A stretch of 64,000 nucleotides of DNA from Sphingopyxis sp. H073 (GCF_001468395.1 NZ_LNSG01000012.1:28431-92430); one strand, 5' to 3'. Positions 1 through 9,883 are shown, counted from the first letter of the stretch. The notes: generated by a model from the sequence alone, not told the origin. A program made the numbers and translations.

Positions 1-1106
1 ATGGCGGCGCCCTCGTAGGATAGCGATGCGCAGAGAAATGCCTCGCGCGGTCCATTTGGCGGGATCGGCCTTGTCGAGTGCCTGAGCTGCCAGGGCAGCG
101 CGTCCGATATCTTTCCTCCGGACAGGCCCGCGATGAGCGGCGCGAGGAAGAGCGAGGCGACGGTAAAGGCCGCAGTCGGGTTTCCCGGCAACCCGAGAAC
201 ATGCGTTTGTCTCAACCGGCCATACCAAACCGGCTTGCCGGGTTTGATGGCGACATCGGCAAAAGCGACTTCCAGTCCGAGTGATGCGAAGGCCGACCGC
301 CCAAAATCGCGGTCGCCGCGTGAGGCGCCGCCGATGACGACGACCACGTCGGCGGAGGCCTCTTGCTGCGCTTCGGCAATCGCCTGCTCATTGTCAGGAA
401 GTCGGAGCCTCGCGACGACATCTGCACCTGCCAAGACGCACATTTGCTCGATTGCCCCGCTGAGACTGTCCGGGATCGCATTAGGCATCCGCGATGCGCA
501 CCCCGGCGCGAGGATTTCGTCGCCGGTCGCGACCAGCAGGATACGCGGACGGCGCCATACTTCGACCTCCGAATGGTCGGCGGCGGAAGCCACGACCCGC
601 CGCGCCGCCGTCATCCTCGTGCCCGCAGCGAGGAGCTCATCGCCCGCAACAAAATCCGAGCCGGCCTTCCGGACGTGCGGCTTGCCGAGCGGCGCAGCGT
701 CGAGCGCCACAAGCTCGCCGCGATGCCGGCAATGTTCGATCATCACGACACGGTCGCTACCATGAGGCAGGGGTGCGCCCGTCATTACGCGCCAGGTTTC
801 TCCCGCCGAGATTGCACCCGGCTTGGCGCCGCCCGCGTAGCTCGTGCCCCTCGAACGCAAGAATATAGTGCCGTTCTTCAGGTCGGCGTCGCGGACCGCA
901 TAGCCGTCCATGGCCGCGCAGTCGCGCCGCGGGGCGTCGATCCGCGCAAGCACCGGTGCAGCGAGATGGCGCCCGCCCGCATCGGCCAACGCGACGCTTT
1001 CCTTGCCGAGGGGACGGGCATGCGCGGCGAGGATCGCCAAGGCCCCGTCGAAATCGATGGAAGCCGCGCAAGCGCCGGATGTCAGGATGGTCGCATGCTT
1101 ACCCAT
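1..1106 (-). CDS. moeA: Molybdopterin molybdenumtransferase MoeA (C-terminus off the window)
   Basis: MoeA inserts molybdate into molybdopterin-AMP to give the active molybdenum cofactor, which the nitrate reductase upstream in this operon needs. About 368 residues are present and the frame stays open to base 1, so only a short C-terminal part is missing from a family of about 400 residues. I see the family motif MDGYAVRD near residue 65, a central VVVVIGGASRGDRD segment (MoCF-binding domain), and KPGKPVWYGRL followed by GLPGNPTAAF. The ATG at 1106 overlaps the end of cobA by 8 bases, so the two are translationally coupled. It is the last gene seen in the nitrate assimilation cluster. Confidence 0.93.
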   Translation of the reverse strand, partial: MGKHATILTSGACAASIDFDGALAILAAHARPLGKESVALADAGGRHLAAPVLARIDAPRRDCAAMDGYAVRDADLKNGTIFLRSRGTSYAGGAKPGAISAGETWRVMTGAPLPHGSDRVVMIEHCRHRGELVALDAAPLGKPHVRKAGSDFVAGDELLAAGTRMTAARRVVASAADHSEVEVWRRPRILLVATGDEILAPGCASRMPNAIPDSLSGAIEQMCVLAGADVVARLRLPDNEQAIAEAQQEASADVVVVIGGASRGDRDFGRSAFASLGLEVAFADVAIKPGKPVWYGRLRQTHVLGLPGNPTAAFTVASLFLAPLIAGLSGGKISDALPWQLRHSTRPIPPNGPREAFLCASLSYEGAA

Positions 1107-1884
1107 GCATCTGTCTCCCGTACGCTTCCGAAATCGCGAGCTCGGAGGTGCCTTGATCGACAACCTCGCCGACCAGGATCAGCGTAGGCGCGTCGGCCGC
1201 GAACGACCGGGTCGCAAGCTCGAGCAGGTCGAGCCGCGTTGCCAGTCGGCGCTCGTCCGGGCTGCTGACGTGGCAAGCGATCATCACCGGGATGTCGCCG
1301 CGCATGCCGGCGCGCGTGAGCCCGCGCATGATCTCGCCGGCGGCGTCGCGCCCCATGTAGAAGGCAAGGGTTGACCCGCCGTTGGCGAGCGAGGGCCAGT
1401 CGATATCGAGCGCTGCGCCGTGCCTGCTATGTGCGGTGACGAACCGCACATCGCGGGCGACGCCGCGGAGCGTGAGAGAGATGCCGGCAGACGCTGCGGC
1501 GGCGCACGCGGTGGTGATGCCCGGGCAGATGCGGGCAATATACCCGGCTTCGCGCAAGGCGGAGAGTTCTTCGGTCGATCGGCCGAAGATCGAGGGGTCG
1601 CCGCCTTTCAGGCGTACCACGCGCTTGCCGGCGGCCGCCGCTTCGACCAGCATCGCGTCGATCGTGCGCTGGTCTTTCGAATGGCGGCCCGATCGTTTGC
1701 CGACGCTGACCATCTCGGTCCTGGCCGGGATAAGCGCGAGCACGCCATCGCCAACCAGCGCGTCGTAAAAGACGATGTCGGCGCGCTCAATCAATCGCAC
1801 CGCCTTCATCGTCAGAAGCTCCGGGTCGCCGGGGCCGGCGCCGACGAGCCACACGGTGCCGCTCGCGAAATCGTCAGGCTGCAT
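1099..1884 (-). CDS. cobA: Uroporphyrinogen-III C-methyltransferase (SUMT)
   Basis: This enzyme uses two SAM molecules to convert uroporphyrinogen III to precorrin-2, the first step towards siroheme. Siroheme is the prosthetic group of the NirB nitrite reductase in the same operon. The protein has about 261 residues and starts MQPDDFASGT. Family motifs are VGAGPGDPELLT near residue 15, VVRLKGGDPSIFGR near 85 and PGITTACAAAA near 120. A longer reading with the start at 1950 is open but would run 66 bases further into nasA, so the ATG at 1884 was chosen. It overlaps the end of nasA by 11 bases. No CysG-type oxidase/ferrochelatase domain is fused. Confidence 0.93.
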   Translation of the reverse strand: MQPDDFASGTVWLVGAGPGDPELLTMKAVRLIERADIVFYDALVGDGVLALIPARTEMVSVGKRSGRHSKDQRTIDAMLVEAAAAGKRVVRLKGGDPSIFGRSTEELSALREAGYIARICPGITTACAAAASAGISLTLRGVARDVRFVTAHSRHGAALDIDWPSLANGGSTLAFYMGRDAAGEIMRGLTRAGMRGDIPVMIACHVSSPDERRLATRLDLLELATRSFAADAPTLILVGEVVDQGTSELAISEAYGRQMHG

Positions 1885-4471
1885 TGCTGGTCTCCTCGGC
1901 CAGGATGCGCGCGAGCGCGGGACGGCAGGAGCCGCAGTTGGTTCCGGCACCGAGCGCGCCGCCGATCGCGGCGACGTCGGCGAGTTTCTGGTCGCGGATG
2001 GCGGCGACGATGGTCCTCAGCCCGACGTCGAAGCAGACGCAGATGATCGGGCCGCGGTCAGCTTGGGCTCCCGGGGCACGGCCCGCGAGCAGCGTTGGCG
2101 CGACCTGTGGCGCCGATAGCTGCGCGATCAGCCAGTCGCGGGAAGGCAGTTCGCCGGTCTCGGTAACGAACAGGGCGCCCGACAGACGTCCATTCGCGAC
2201 GATGGCGATGCGCTTGGTGCCGCGTGCAGCATCCTGCGCCTCGATCCGCTCCCCCTTGGGAAGCAGCGCTTCGATCGCCTTGAGATCGCCATTGCCGGCC
2301 AGCTCCCACATGACGCCCGCAGGAACCGCGACTCGTGTCGCCCACAGGCAGCGCGGCGCGCTGGCCAGCTCGCGCGAGAGGAGCAGAAAGCCGCGCCACC
2401 TGGGCACCACCGCGGCGATCGACGCCGGGGTGCGCTTGAACCCCGGCTGGCCCGACACGGGATCGACGAGCGGGCGCGGGAGCAGCCCGGTGCGGCCGCC
2501 GCTTGCCGTGCGGTCGGTCCAGTGGATCGGCACGAACAATTCACCGTGGCGCTGACCGGAGTGAAAGGCGACGCGGTAGAGGCTGTCGCCCTGCGGCGTC
2601 TCGACGCGCGCGAGCCCGCCGTCGGTGAGGCCGAGGCGGGAGCCGTCGTCGGGATGGATCTCGACGAGCGGCTCCTCGCGGTGACGCGCCAGTTTCGGGG
2701 CAAGGCCTGTGCGCGTCATGGTGTGCCACTGATCGCGGTAGCGGCCCGTGTTGAGCGTCAGTGGCCATTTGGTGAGGGGGGCGGGTAGGGGTTTCTGCGT
2801 GATCGGGACGAGGCGTGCACGACCGTCCTCCGTGGAGAAGCGGCCGTCGGCGAAGGGATGATCGCCGCCCCAGCGGAAGGGTTCCATCTCGTCATAGGCG
2901 GCGGTGCCGCCCTGCGCCGCGCCGGGCAGCGCGAAGAGGCGTGCGCCGTCATTGTCGTAGGTCGAGAGGCGGCAATGCTCGCGCCAGATGTCGGCGGGGC
3001 GGTCGTAGGCGAAGGCGGTCTTCCATCCCATCCGCCGGCCGACCTCCTTGACGATCCACCAGTCGGGCATCGCTTCGCGGGGGAGCGCGAAGAGCGCGCG
3101 CTGGCGGCTGATCGTGCGGTCGCTGTTGGTGACGGTGCCGTCCTTCTCGCCCCAAGCCGCCGCGGGCAGCCGGACATGGGCGAAGGACCCGGTGTCGGTC
3201 TTTTCGATCACGTCGCTAACGACCACGAAGGGGCAGGCGGCGAGTGCCTCGCGCACCGCATTTCCGTCGGGCATCGATACGGCGGGGTTGGTCGCCATCA
3301 CCCACAGCGCCTTGATCCGTCCTTCGCCAATGGCGCGAAACAGGTCGACGGCTTTGAGGCCCGGCTTTTCGGCGATCGTCGGTGCGGCCCAGAAGCGCTG
3401 GACGCGGGCGCGGTTCTCGGGCGAGAAGTCCATATGCGCGGCGAGCGTCGAGGCGAGCCCGCCGACCTCGCGTCCGCCCATCGCGTTGGGCTGACCGGTG
3501 ATCGAGAAGGGCGCGGCGCCCGGCTTGCCGATGCGCCCGGTTGCGAGGTGGAGATTGGTGATCGCGTTGACCTGATCGGTGCCTGCAGTCGACTGGTTGA
3601 TCCCCTGGCTGAACAAGGTGACGGTGCGCGGGTTCGCGGCGAACAGCTCGTAGAAATGCCTGAGGTCGGCGGCGGGGACATCGCAAATGCGCGCCACCGA
3701 CCACAGGTCATTCCCCTCTCCAAGCTGGTCCCAATATTCTGCGGGAGCCGCGACGTGCGCGGCCAGATAATCCTCATCGACGATGCCGGTTTCGCGGCAA
3801 TGCTGGAGCAGCCCGTTCATCAACGCGACATCGCTGCCGGGACGGACGGCCAAATGCAGGTCGGCCTCTTCGGCGGTCTCGGTACGGCGCGGATCGATGA
3901 CGACGAGCTTGGCGCCCGCCTCGCAGCGTGCGCGGATGCGCTGATAGACGATCGGATGGCACCAGGCGGTGTTTGACCCGACGAGGACGAAGAGGTCGGC
4001 GGCGTCGAGATCGTCATAGGTCGCGGGGACGACATCTTCGCCGAACGCGCGCATATGGCCCGCGACCGCGCTCGACATGCACAGGCGCGAATTGGTGTCG
4101 ATGTTCGCCGTGCCGATGAACCCCTTCATCAGCTTGTTCGCGACATAATAGTCCTCGGTCAGAAGTTGCCCCGAGACGTAAAAGGCGACGCTGCCCGGAC
4201 CGTGGCGCGCGATGGTCTCCTTGAACCGCTTCGCGACGAGATCGAGCGCCTTGTCCCAACTCGCGCGCTTGGCGCCGATCGTCGGATGGAGGAGGCGGCC
4301 TTCCAATCCCACCGTTTCGCCCAGATGCGTACCCTTGGAGCAGAGGCGGCCGCGGTTAGCTGGATGGTCGGGATCGCCCGCGATCTCGACGCTCCGTTCG
4401 CCCGTTACCGTCGCGCGGATGCCGCAGCCGACGCCGCAATAGGCGCAGGTCGTGCGGACGGCCTCCGTCAT
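1874..4471 (-). CDS. nasA: Assimilatory nitrate reductase, catalytic subunit
   Basis: This cytoplasmic enzyme reduces nitrate to nitrite with a Mo-bis-MGD cofactor. About 865 residues. The N-terminus has a 4Fe-4S motif (CAYCGVGCG ... CSKG, residues 9-52). NTNSRLCMSSAV (near 135) carries the probable molybdenum-ligand Cys. Molybdopterin oxidoreductase and dinucleotide-binding domains follow. The C-terminus carries a BFD-like [2Fe-2S] domain (CVCFDVG ... GTNCGSCRPAL). The start MTEAVRTTCAYCG was chosen because the open frame upstream only shadows nirD. The nirD stop and this ATG share one base (TGATG). No separate electron-transfer subunit is adjacent, so electrons may enter through the C-terminal iron-sulfur domain (inference). 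Confidence 0.95.
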   Translation of the reverse strand: MTEAVRTTCAYCGVGCGIRATVTGERSVEIAGDPDHPANRGRLCSKGTHLGETVGLEGRLLHPTIGAKRASWDKALDLVAKRFKETIARHGPGSVAFYVSGQLLTEDYYVANKLMKGFIGTANIDTNSRLCMSSAVAGHMRAFGEDVVPATYDDLDAADLFVLVGSNTAWCHPIVYQRIRARCEAGAKLVVIDPRRTETAEEADLHLAVRPGSDVALMNGLLQHCRETGIVDEDYLAAHVAAPAEYWDQLGEGNDLWSVARICDVPAADLRHFYELFAANPRTVTLFSQGINQSTAGTDQVNAITNLHLATGRIGKPGAAPFSITGQPNAMGGREVGGLASTLAAHMDFSPENRARVQRFWAAPTIAEKPGLKAVDLFRAIGEGRIKALWVMATNPAVSMPDGNAVREALAACPFVVVSDVIEKTDTGSFAHVRLPAAAWGEKDGTVTNSDRTISRQRALFALPREAMPDWWIVKEVGRRMGWKTAFAYDRPADIWREHCRLSTYDNDGARLFALPGAAQGGTAAYDEMEPFRWGGDHPFADGRFSTEDGRARLVPITQKPLPAPLTKWPLTLNTGRYRDQWHTMTRTGLAPKLARHREEPLVEIHPDDGSRLGLTDGGLARVETPQGDSLYRVAFHSGQRHGELFVPIHWTDRTASGGRTGLLPRPLVDPVSGQPGFKRTPASIAAVVPRWRGFLLLSRELASAPRCLWATRVAVPAGVMWELAGNGDLKAIEALLPKGERIEAQDAARGTKRIAIVANGRLSGALFVTETGELPSRDWLIAQLSAPQVAPTLLAGRAPGAQADRGPIICVCFDVGLRTIVAAIRDQKLADVAAIGGALGAGTNCGSCRPALARILAEETSNAA

Positions 4472-4812
4472 CAGGCGGCGGCCTTCAGCGTGCTCGCGCG
4501 GCAGATGAGAACGCGGCCGCCATCGATCTTGACCGGCACCGTGGGTGTGCAGCCCTTGTCGTCGCCCAGCGCCTCGCCGGTCGACAGACTGATCCGCCAA
4601 TTGTGCAGCGGGCAAGCGACCGCGCCGCCGTGGACGATGCCTTGGCTGAGCCGTCCATGCTTGTGCGGGCAGCGGTCGAGGAGAGCGAAGACCTTGCCTT
4701 CGGCGGTGCGGAAGACTGCGATGTCGTCGCCGCCCTCGACTTGCACCGTACGGCTGCCGCGCACGGGGATCTGGTCGACCCAGCCGATGTCGAGCCATTC
4801 GGCGGTGTTCAT
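4471..4812 (-). CDS. nirD: Nitrite reductase small subunit, Rieske type
   Basis: This is the small subunit of the NADH-dependent nitrite reductase and works with NirB. About 113 residues, starting MNTAEWLDIGWVDQ. It keeps a full Rieske [2Fe-2S] pattern, CPHKHG ... ACPLHNW (CxH and CxxH, near residues 50-75). E. coli NirD, by contrast, is known to lack the cluster ligands. The ATG is preceded by a strong GGAGGAA ribosome-binding site and overlaps the nirB stop by four bases (ATGA). Confidence 0.94.
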   Translation of the reverse strand: MNTAEWLDIGWVDQIPVRGSRTVQVEGGDDIAVFRTAEGKVFALLDRCPHKHGRLSQGIVHGGAVACPLHNWRISLSTGEALGDDKGCTPTVPVKIDGGRVLICRASTLKAAA

Positions 4813-7286
4813 GCCAGTTCCTCCTGCGGGATAAAGCGCGCCATCGGCGCGTGATGTTCGGCTTCGGCACCTTCGGCGCGCTGCGCCCAGGGGTCGTCCT
4901 GGCTGAAGCTCTGCGAGAAGAGGAATCGTGCGCGGAGCGCGTCGCGGCCCAGATCGTCGTCGACGATGCGCGCCTTGATATGGTCGAGCCCGACGCGCTC
5001 GATCCATGGTGCGGTGCGTTCGAGGTAGCGCGCTTCCTCACGGTAGAGCTGGATGAAGGCGGCGCAATAATCCATCGCCTCCTGCTCGTTCGCGACCTTG
5101 CAGAGCAGGTCGGTGGCGCGCACGTGAATTCCGCCGTTGCCGCCGACGTGGAGCTCATAACCGCTGTCGACGCAGACGACGCCGAAGTCCTTGATCGTCG
5201 CCTCAGCGCAGTTACGCGGGCATCCCGACACCGCGATCTTGAACTTGTGCGGCATCCAGCTGCCCCAGCTCATCCGTTCCAGCTTGACGCCGAGCCCGGT
5301 CGAATCCTGCGTGCCGAAGCGGCACCATTCGGACCCGACGCAAGTCTTCACCGTGCGCAGCGCCTTGCCATAGGCATGGCCCGAGACCATTCCGGCGGCG
5401 TTGAGATCGGCCCAGACCGCGGGCAGATCCTCCTTCTTGATCCCGAAGATGTCGAGCCGCTGGCCGCCGGTGACCTTGACCATCGGCGCGTTGTACTTCT
5501 CGACCACATCGGCGATCGCGCGCAGCTCCCTGGGGTTGGTGAGCCCGCCCCACATGCGCGGGACGACCGAATAGGTCCCGTCCTTCTGGATATTGGCGTG
5601 GAGGCGCTCGTTGACGAAGCGGCTCTGCTGGTCGTCGACATACTCACCCGGCAGCGCACAGAGCAGATAGTAATTGAGCGCGGGGCGGCACGAGGAACAG
5701 CCGTCGGGGGTGGCCCAGTGCAATTTCTGCATCACCTCGGGGATCGAGCGCATGTCCTGCGCGACGATTTCGCGGCGGACATCGTCGTGCCCGAAGCTGG
5801 TGCATTTGCACATGGTCTTGGGGCCGCTTTGCACATCGTCGCCCAATGTCAGCGCGAGCAGGTTCTCGACGAGCCCGGTGCAGCTGCCGCAGCTGGCCGA
5901 CGCCTTGCAGGTGCCGCGCACCGCGTCGAGGCTGTGTGCGCCCTTGGCGATGCACGAGACGACCTGGCCCTTAGTGACGCCGTTGCAGCCGCAAATCTCG
6001 GCATCGTCCGAGAGCGCCGCAACGGCCGCCTTAGGGTCCGCCGCGCCGCCTCCCGCGGCGAAGGCCTGGCCGAAGATCAAGAGGTCGCGGAGGTCGGAGA
6101 CGTCTTTCTGCTTCTTCAGGAGATCGAAATACCAGCTGCCGTCAGCGGTGTCGCCGTAGAGCACCGCGCCGACGATGCGGTCGTCCTTGACGATCACGCG
6201 CTTGTAGACGCCGCGCGAGGCGTCGCGGAGGACGATATCCTCGCAGCCGTCGCCGCCCGAGAAATCGCCCGCCGAAAAGACGTCGATGCCCGACACCTTG
6301 AGCTTGGTTGAGGTCACCGAGCCGCGATAACCGCTGGGTTTCTCGACCAGCCCGTCGGCGAGGCTGCGGCACATGTCCCACAAGGGCGCGACGAGGCCGT
6401 AAACCTGCCCGTCATGCTCGACGCATTCGCCCACCGCGAGCACGGCGGGGTCGCTGGTGACCATATGGTCGTCGACCTGGATGCCGCGCCCGACCGCAAG
6501 GCCCGCGTCGCGCGCGAGTTGGATCGACGGGCGGATACCGACCGCCATCACGACGAGGCTGGCGGGGATCAATGTCCCGTCCTTGAGCTTCACGCCCTCG
6601 ACCTTGCCGGTGCCGATGATCTCGGCGGTGTCGGCGCCGGTCAGGATCGTCTGGCCGCGCGCTTCGAGCGCATTTTTGAGCAGCCAGCCCGCGGCCTCGT
6701 CGAGCTGGCGCTCCATCAGCGTCGGCATCAGGTGGATGACGGTGACCTTCATGCCGCGCAAGCTGAGGCCATGCGCCGCCTCGAGCCCGAGCAGCCCGCC
6801 GCCGATCACCACCGCGTCGCCGCCGGCATCGGCGGCGGCGAGCATCATGTCGACATCGTCCATGTCGCGAAAGGCGATGACGCCGGGCAGGTCCTTGCCC
6901 GGAACGGGAATGATGAAGGGATCGGAGCCGGTGGCGATCAGCAGCCGGTCGTAAGTCTCGACGAGCCCGCTGCGCGCCGTCACCGTCTTCGCCGCGCGGT
7001 CGATCGCCGCAACGGGATCGCCGGCGACGAGCGCGATGCCGTTGTCGGCATACCACGCGGCGTCGTTGATCACGATATCGTCGAAGCATTTCTCTCCCGC
7101 CAGCACGGGGGAGAGCATGATGCGGTTGTAATTGACCCGCGGTTCGGCGCCGAAGATTGTGACGCGGTAGCGGCTCGGATCGCGCGCGAGCAGTTCCTCG
7201 ACCGCGCGGCAGCCGGCCATGCCGTTGCCAATGACGACCAGATGCTCGCGCGTGTCGGCGTCGGGTTTGAGGGGGCGGTGTTCCAT
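4809..7286 (-). CDS. nirB: Nitrite reductase [NAD(P)H] large subunit
   Basis: NirB reduces nitrite to ammonium in the cytoplasm using NAD(P)H, FAD, iron-sulfur clusters and siroheme. It has 825 residues, the usual family length. The order is: an FAD/NAD oxidoreductase domain (VVIGNGMAG near residue 20 and a second nucleotide-binding GGGLLGLEAAHGL near 170), BFD-type [2Fe-2S] domains (CGCNGVTKGQVVSCI ... SASCGSCTGLVE, then a second CKCTSFGH ... GCSSCRPAL), the ferredoxin-like half domain, and the siroheme/4Fe-4S cysteines CVGSEWCRFG and GCPRNCAEA. The ATG touches the porin stop (TGATG). Confidence 0.96.
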   Translation of the reverse strand: MEHRPLKPDADTREHLVVIGNGMAGCRAVEELLARDPSRYRVTIFGAEPRVNYNRIMLSPVLAGEKCFDDIVINDAAWYADNGIALVAGDPVAAIDRAAKTVTARSGLVETYDRLLIATGSDPFIIPVPGKDLPGVIAFRDMDDVDMMLAAADAGGDAVVIGGGLLGLEAAHGLSLRGMKVTVIHLMPTLMERQLDEAAGWLLKNALEARGQTILTGADTAEIIGTGKVEGVKLKDGTLIPASLVVMAVGIRPSIQLARDAGLAVGRGIQVDDHMVTSDPAVLAVGECVEHDGQVYGLVAPLWDMCRSLADGLVEKPSGYRGSVTSTKLKVSGIDVFSAGDFSGGDGCEDIVLRDASRGVYKRVIVKDDRIVGAVLYGDTADGSWYFDLLKKQKDVSDLRDLLIFGQAFAAGGGAADPKAAVAALSDDAEICGCNGVTKGQVVSCIAKGAHSLDAVRGTCKASASCGSCTGLVENLLALTLGDDVQSGPKTMCKCTSFGHDDVRREIVAQDMRSIPEVMQKLHWATPDGCSSCRPALNYYLLCALPGEYVDDQQSRFVNERLHANIQKDGTYSVVPRMWGGLTNPRELRAIADVVEKYNAPMVKVTGGQRLDIFGIKKEDLPAVWADLNAAGMVSGHAYGKALRTVKTCVGSEWCRFGTQDSTGLGVKLERMSWGSWMPHKFKIAVSGCPRNCAEATIKDFGVVCVDSGYELHVGGNGGIHVRATDLLCKVANEQEAMDYCAAFIQLYREEARYLERTAPWIERVGLDHIKARIVDDDLGRDALRARFLFSQSFSQDDPWAQRAEGAEAEHHAPMARFIPQEELA

Positions 7287-8488
7287 CAGAGCATCCAGTC
7301 CAGTTGCAGCCAGAATTTGTCGGTGTCGGTGGCGAAAGTGTCGGCGTCGTAGTGGGCGTAGCGCGCCGAGGCGGTGACCTTGCCGAGCTTGGCGCTGGCG
7401 AGGAGGTCGATCTCGTCGCCGTAGGCGCGGCTGGCCCGGTCACTGCGATAGTCGTGATACGCGGCCTGCAGCGTCACGGCCTTGAGCGGCCCGACCGCCT
7501 TCCAGCCCCAGCCCACGCTGCCATAAAGGTCGCGGACGCCATCGGGCGGAGTGACGAGGAATTTGTCTGCCCAACCCTGAAATTTGAACCCGGTCGCGAG
7601 CGGGGTCTGGAAACTGGTCAGGGCCAACCCGTTGTCGGCGCCGAGTATCTCATACCCGGCGCCGACCCGGGGGCCACCAAGATCGACCGCGACATCAGCA
7701 AGCCAATAGTCGGCGGAATAGTCATTGGGGTTGCGGTGCCAGTCGGACTGGCGCGCATAGCTGAGCTGATAGGCGATCTTCGCCTTGCCGAGCGGCTGGC
7801 TGCCGTCGAGCCGCACGCCATAGCTCTGGCTCGACATGCGGAAACCCTGCATGGCGGCCTCGTCCTGGTCGACGAGATAGGCGAAGGCCGCGATCTTGCC
7901 GACCGGCGTCGCGACGCTGACATTGCCGAAGAGATTGTCGCCTGACACCGCTTGTTGCCGTGCGCCGGCGCCGTCGATGCCCCAGATGGTGCGCACGCTC
8001 CACGCATAGGTGAGGTCGGCCTTGACGCCCTTGGCCGGCGTGATCTCGGCGCGCACCGCGTCGAAGCTCTGGCCGTTCTGACGAAAAGGCACGGCGCCGA
8101 TGAAGCGTTCGTCATCGAGCCCGATCCGCTGGCGGCCTGCGGTTACCGCGAAGCTCGGCGAGGCGTACCGAAGCTGGGCGCGGGCCAAGGCGATATTCTC
8201 GGGATCGGCGACGAGCGGCCGCGTAGCCGGCCCGTGCAGGCCGTCGAAATAATCGTCAACAACTGCAAGGGTGCCCTGACCCTCGACGAGCGCCGACCAG
8301 CGCCCGGCTTTCGCCTCGACCCCGGCGCGGAGGCGCAGGGTCAGGGCGTCGGCATCGGCGGCGAGGCCGTCCTGATCGACCTGTTCATAGCGAAGCCGGG
8401 CTTCGCCGAGCGGCTTGAGGGTGACGTCCCGGGCGTGCGCCACCCCGGCCGGCGCGAGCGCCAGCAAGATCACAAGGGTGCGGGTCAT
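7286..8488 (-). CDS. Alginate-export-family outer-membrane porin in the nitrate operon
   Basis: Predicted outer-membrane beta-barrel of about 400 residues. It starts with a signal peptide (MTRTLVILLALAPAGVAHA) and ends in aromatic-rich strands (KFWLQLDWML). Alternating strands such as GEARLRYEQVD, LTLRLRAGVEAK and LALTSFQTPLATGFKFQGWADKF are typical of AlgE/alginate_exp barrels. Its place between the nitrate transporter and nirB suggests that it helps nitrate or nitrite cross the outer membrane. That role is inferred from context, and the family name does not imply alginate export. The start lies 2 bases after the narK stop. Confidence 0.8.
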   Translation of the reverse strand: MTRTLVILLALAPAGVAHARDVTLKPLGEARLRYEQVDQDGLAADADALTLRLRAGVEAKAGRWSALVEGQGTLAVVDDYFDGLHGPATRPLVADPENIALARAQLRYASPSFAVTAGRQRIGLDDERFIGAVPFRQNGQSFDAVRAEITPAKGVKADLTYAWSVRTIWGIDGAGARQQAVSGDNLFGNVSVATPVGKIAAFAYLVDQDEAAMQGFRMSSQSYGVRLDGSQPLGKAKIAYQLSYARQSDWHRNPNDYSADYWLADVAVDLGGPRVGAGYEILGADNGLALTSFQTPLATGFKFQGWADKFLVTPPDGVRDLYGSVGWGWKAVGPLKAVTLQAAYHDYRSDRASRAYGDEIDLLASAKLGKVTASARYAHYDADTFATDTDKFWLQLDWML

Positions 8489-8490
8489 GG

Positions 8491-9723
8491 TTAGATCCGC
8501 ACGCCTTCGGCTGCGCCCCAGGTCGCGCGCCACTGGCCCTTGACGAAGATCAGCCCGACCAGCGCCACGACCGCAAGCCCGGCGAAGATATAGAAGCCGG
8601 GGCCGAAGCTGCCGCTCCACTGTTTCGCAAAGCCGAGCGAGGAGGCAAGGTAGAAGCCGCCGACGCCGCCCGCCATGCCGACGAGCCCGGTCATCACGCC
8701 GATCTCGGCAGAGAAGCGCTGCGGCACAAGCTGGAACACCGAGCCGTTGCCGGTGCCAAGCGCGAGCATCGCCACGACGAAGAGGCCGAGCGCGGCGGGC
8801 AAGCTATCGGCTTGCGGTACGCCCGCGAGAGCGAGCGCCGCGACGACGAACACCGCCATCAGCGCCTTGACGCCGCCGATCCGGTCCGCGAGCGCACCGC
8901 CCATCGGCCGCACCAGCGATCCGGCGAAGACGCACGCCGCGGTGCAATAGCCCGCGATCACAGGGGTCAGGTGGAACTGATCGGTGAAATACACCGGAAG
9001 CGAGGCGGCGAGCCCGACGAAGCCGCCAAACGTCACCGAATAGAAGGCCATAAGCCACCAGGCGTCGGCGGTCTTGAGCGGCTGGAAATAGTCGACAAGC
9101 TTCTTCGGCGCGGGCGCATTCGGCGCATCCTTCGCCATCGCGAGATAGATGAAGAAGGCGATCGTCAGCGGGATGCAGGCGAGGCCGAGCACTGCGTTCC
9201 AGCCGAACAACTTGGCGAGGCCGGGGGCGAAGAGCGCGGCGAGCACCGTGCCCGAATTGCCCATGCCCGCAAGGCCCATCGCCTTGCCCTGATGCTCGGG
9301 CGGATACCAGCGGCTCGCAAGCGGCAGCGCGATCGCGAAGCTTGCACCGGCGAAGCCGAGGATCACGCCGAGTGCGAGCGTGCCCGCGAAACTGTGCACG
9401 CCGAAAAACCAGGCCGCGAACAGTCCGGCGATGACGATGATCTGGCTGATCGCGCCCGAGCGCTTCGGGCCGATCCGGTCGACGAGCAGCCCGTTGACGA
9501 CGCGCAGCACCGCGCCGGCCAGCGTCGGGACCGCGACCATCAGGCCTTTTTGTGCGGGTGTCAGTCCGAGGTCTTCGGAAATCGACGGCGCCAGCGGGCC
9601 AAGGATGACCCAGACCATGAAGGCAAGATCGAAATAAAGAAAGGCGGCGACCAGCGTCGGCCAGTGCCCGCTCGCCCAGAAGCTCGATTTGGGTGCCATG
9701 GCCCCCGTGTTTGCAGTCGTCAT
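8491..9723 (-). CDS. narK: Nitrate/nitrite transporter of the NarK/NrtP family (MFS)
   Basis: Inner-membrane major facilitator protein importing nitrate. About 410 residues with some 12 membrane segments. Two glycine-rich nitrate-signature stretches are visible: GFAGASFAIALPLASRWYPP and GTGNGSVFQLVPQRFSAEIG. The start MTTANTGAMAPKSSFW (9723) has a GGGGA ribosome-binding site. A longer open frame back to 9891 would begin inside the leader RNA and across the terminator, so it was rejected. This is the first gene behind the NasT-type leader. Confidence 0.92.
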   Translation of the reverse strand: MTTANTGAMAPKSSFWASGHWPTLVAAFLYFDLAFMVWVILGPLAPSISEDLGLTPAQKGLMVAVPTLAGAVLRVVNGLLVDRIGPKRSGAISQIIVIAGLFAAWFFGVHSFAGTLALGVILGFAGASFAIALPLASRWYPPEHQGKAMGLAGMGNSGTVLAALFAPGLAKLFGWNAVLGLACIPLTIAFFIYLAMAKDAPNAPAPKKLVDYFQPLKTADAWWLMAFYSVTFGGFVGLAASLPVYFTDQFHLTPVIAGYCTAACVFAGSLVRPMGGALADRIGGVKALMAVFVVAALALAGVPQADSLPAALGLFVVAMLALGTGNGSVFQLVPQRFSAEIGVMTGLVGMAGGVGGFYLASSLGFAKQWSGSFGPGFYIFAGLAVVALVGLIFVKGQWRATWGAAEGVRI

Positions 9724-9749
9724 CGTCCGTCCCCTTCGTGTGACGGGCA

Positions 9750-9774
9750 ATAAAAAAGCCGCCAGGACGGCGGC
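9750..9774 (-). terminator. Intrinsic terminator in the nitrate-operon leader
   Basis: On the minus strand a 6-bp GC stem (GCCGCC, loop GTCCT, GGCGGC) is followed at once by TTTTTTATT. It lies about 25 bases upstream of narK and downstream of the two leader hairpins, so it would stop transcription before narK unless it is prevented from forming. This is the layout expected for NasT/ANTAR antitermination. Confidence 0.85.
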
Positions 9775-9883
9775 CATGCGGGCGCATCCTGACGGCTTCA
9801 TTGCCTGTTGGGATTGCGGGGAATGGCTCCCCGTCCGCCTGCGGTTCGATCCCCTCGTTGGAACCGGCGCCGCCTTATCCTGC

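Noticed and set aside
1874..5158. Very long minus-strand reading of 1094 codons
   Set aside because: Only the part from 4471 is nasA. The upstream extension is a shadow of nirD and nirB in another frame, with unnatural composition.
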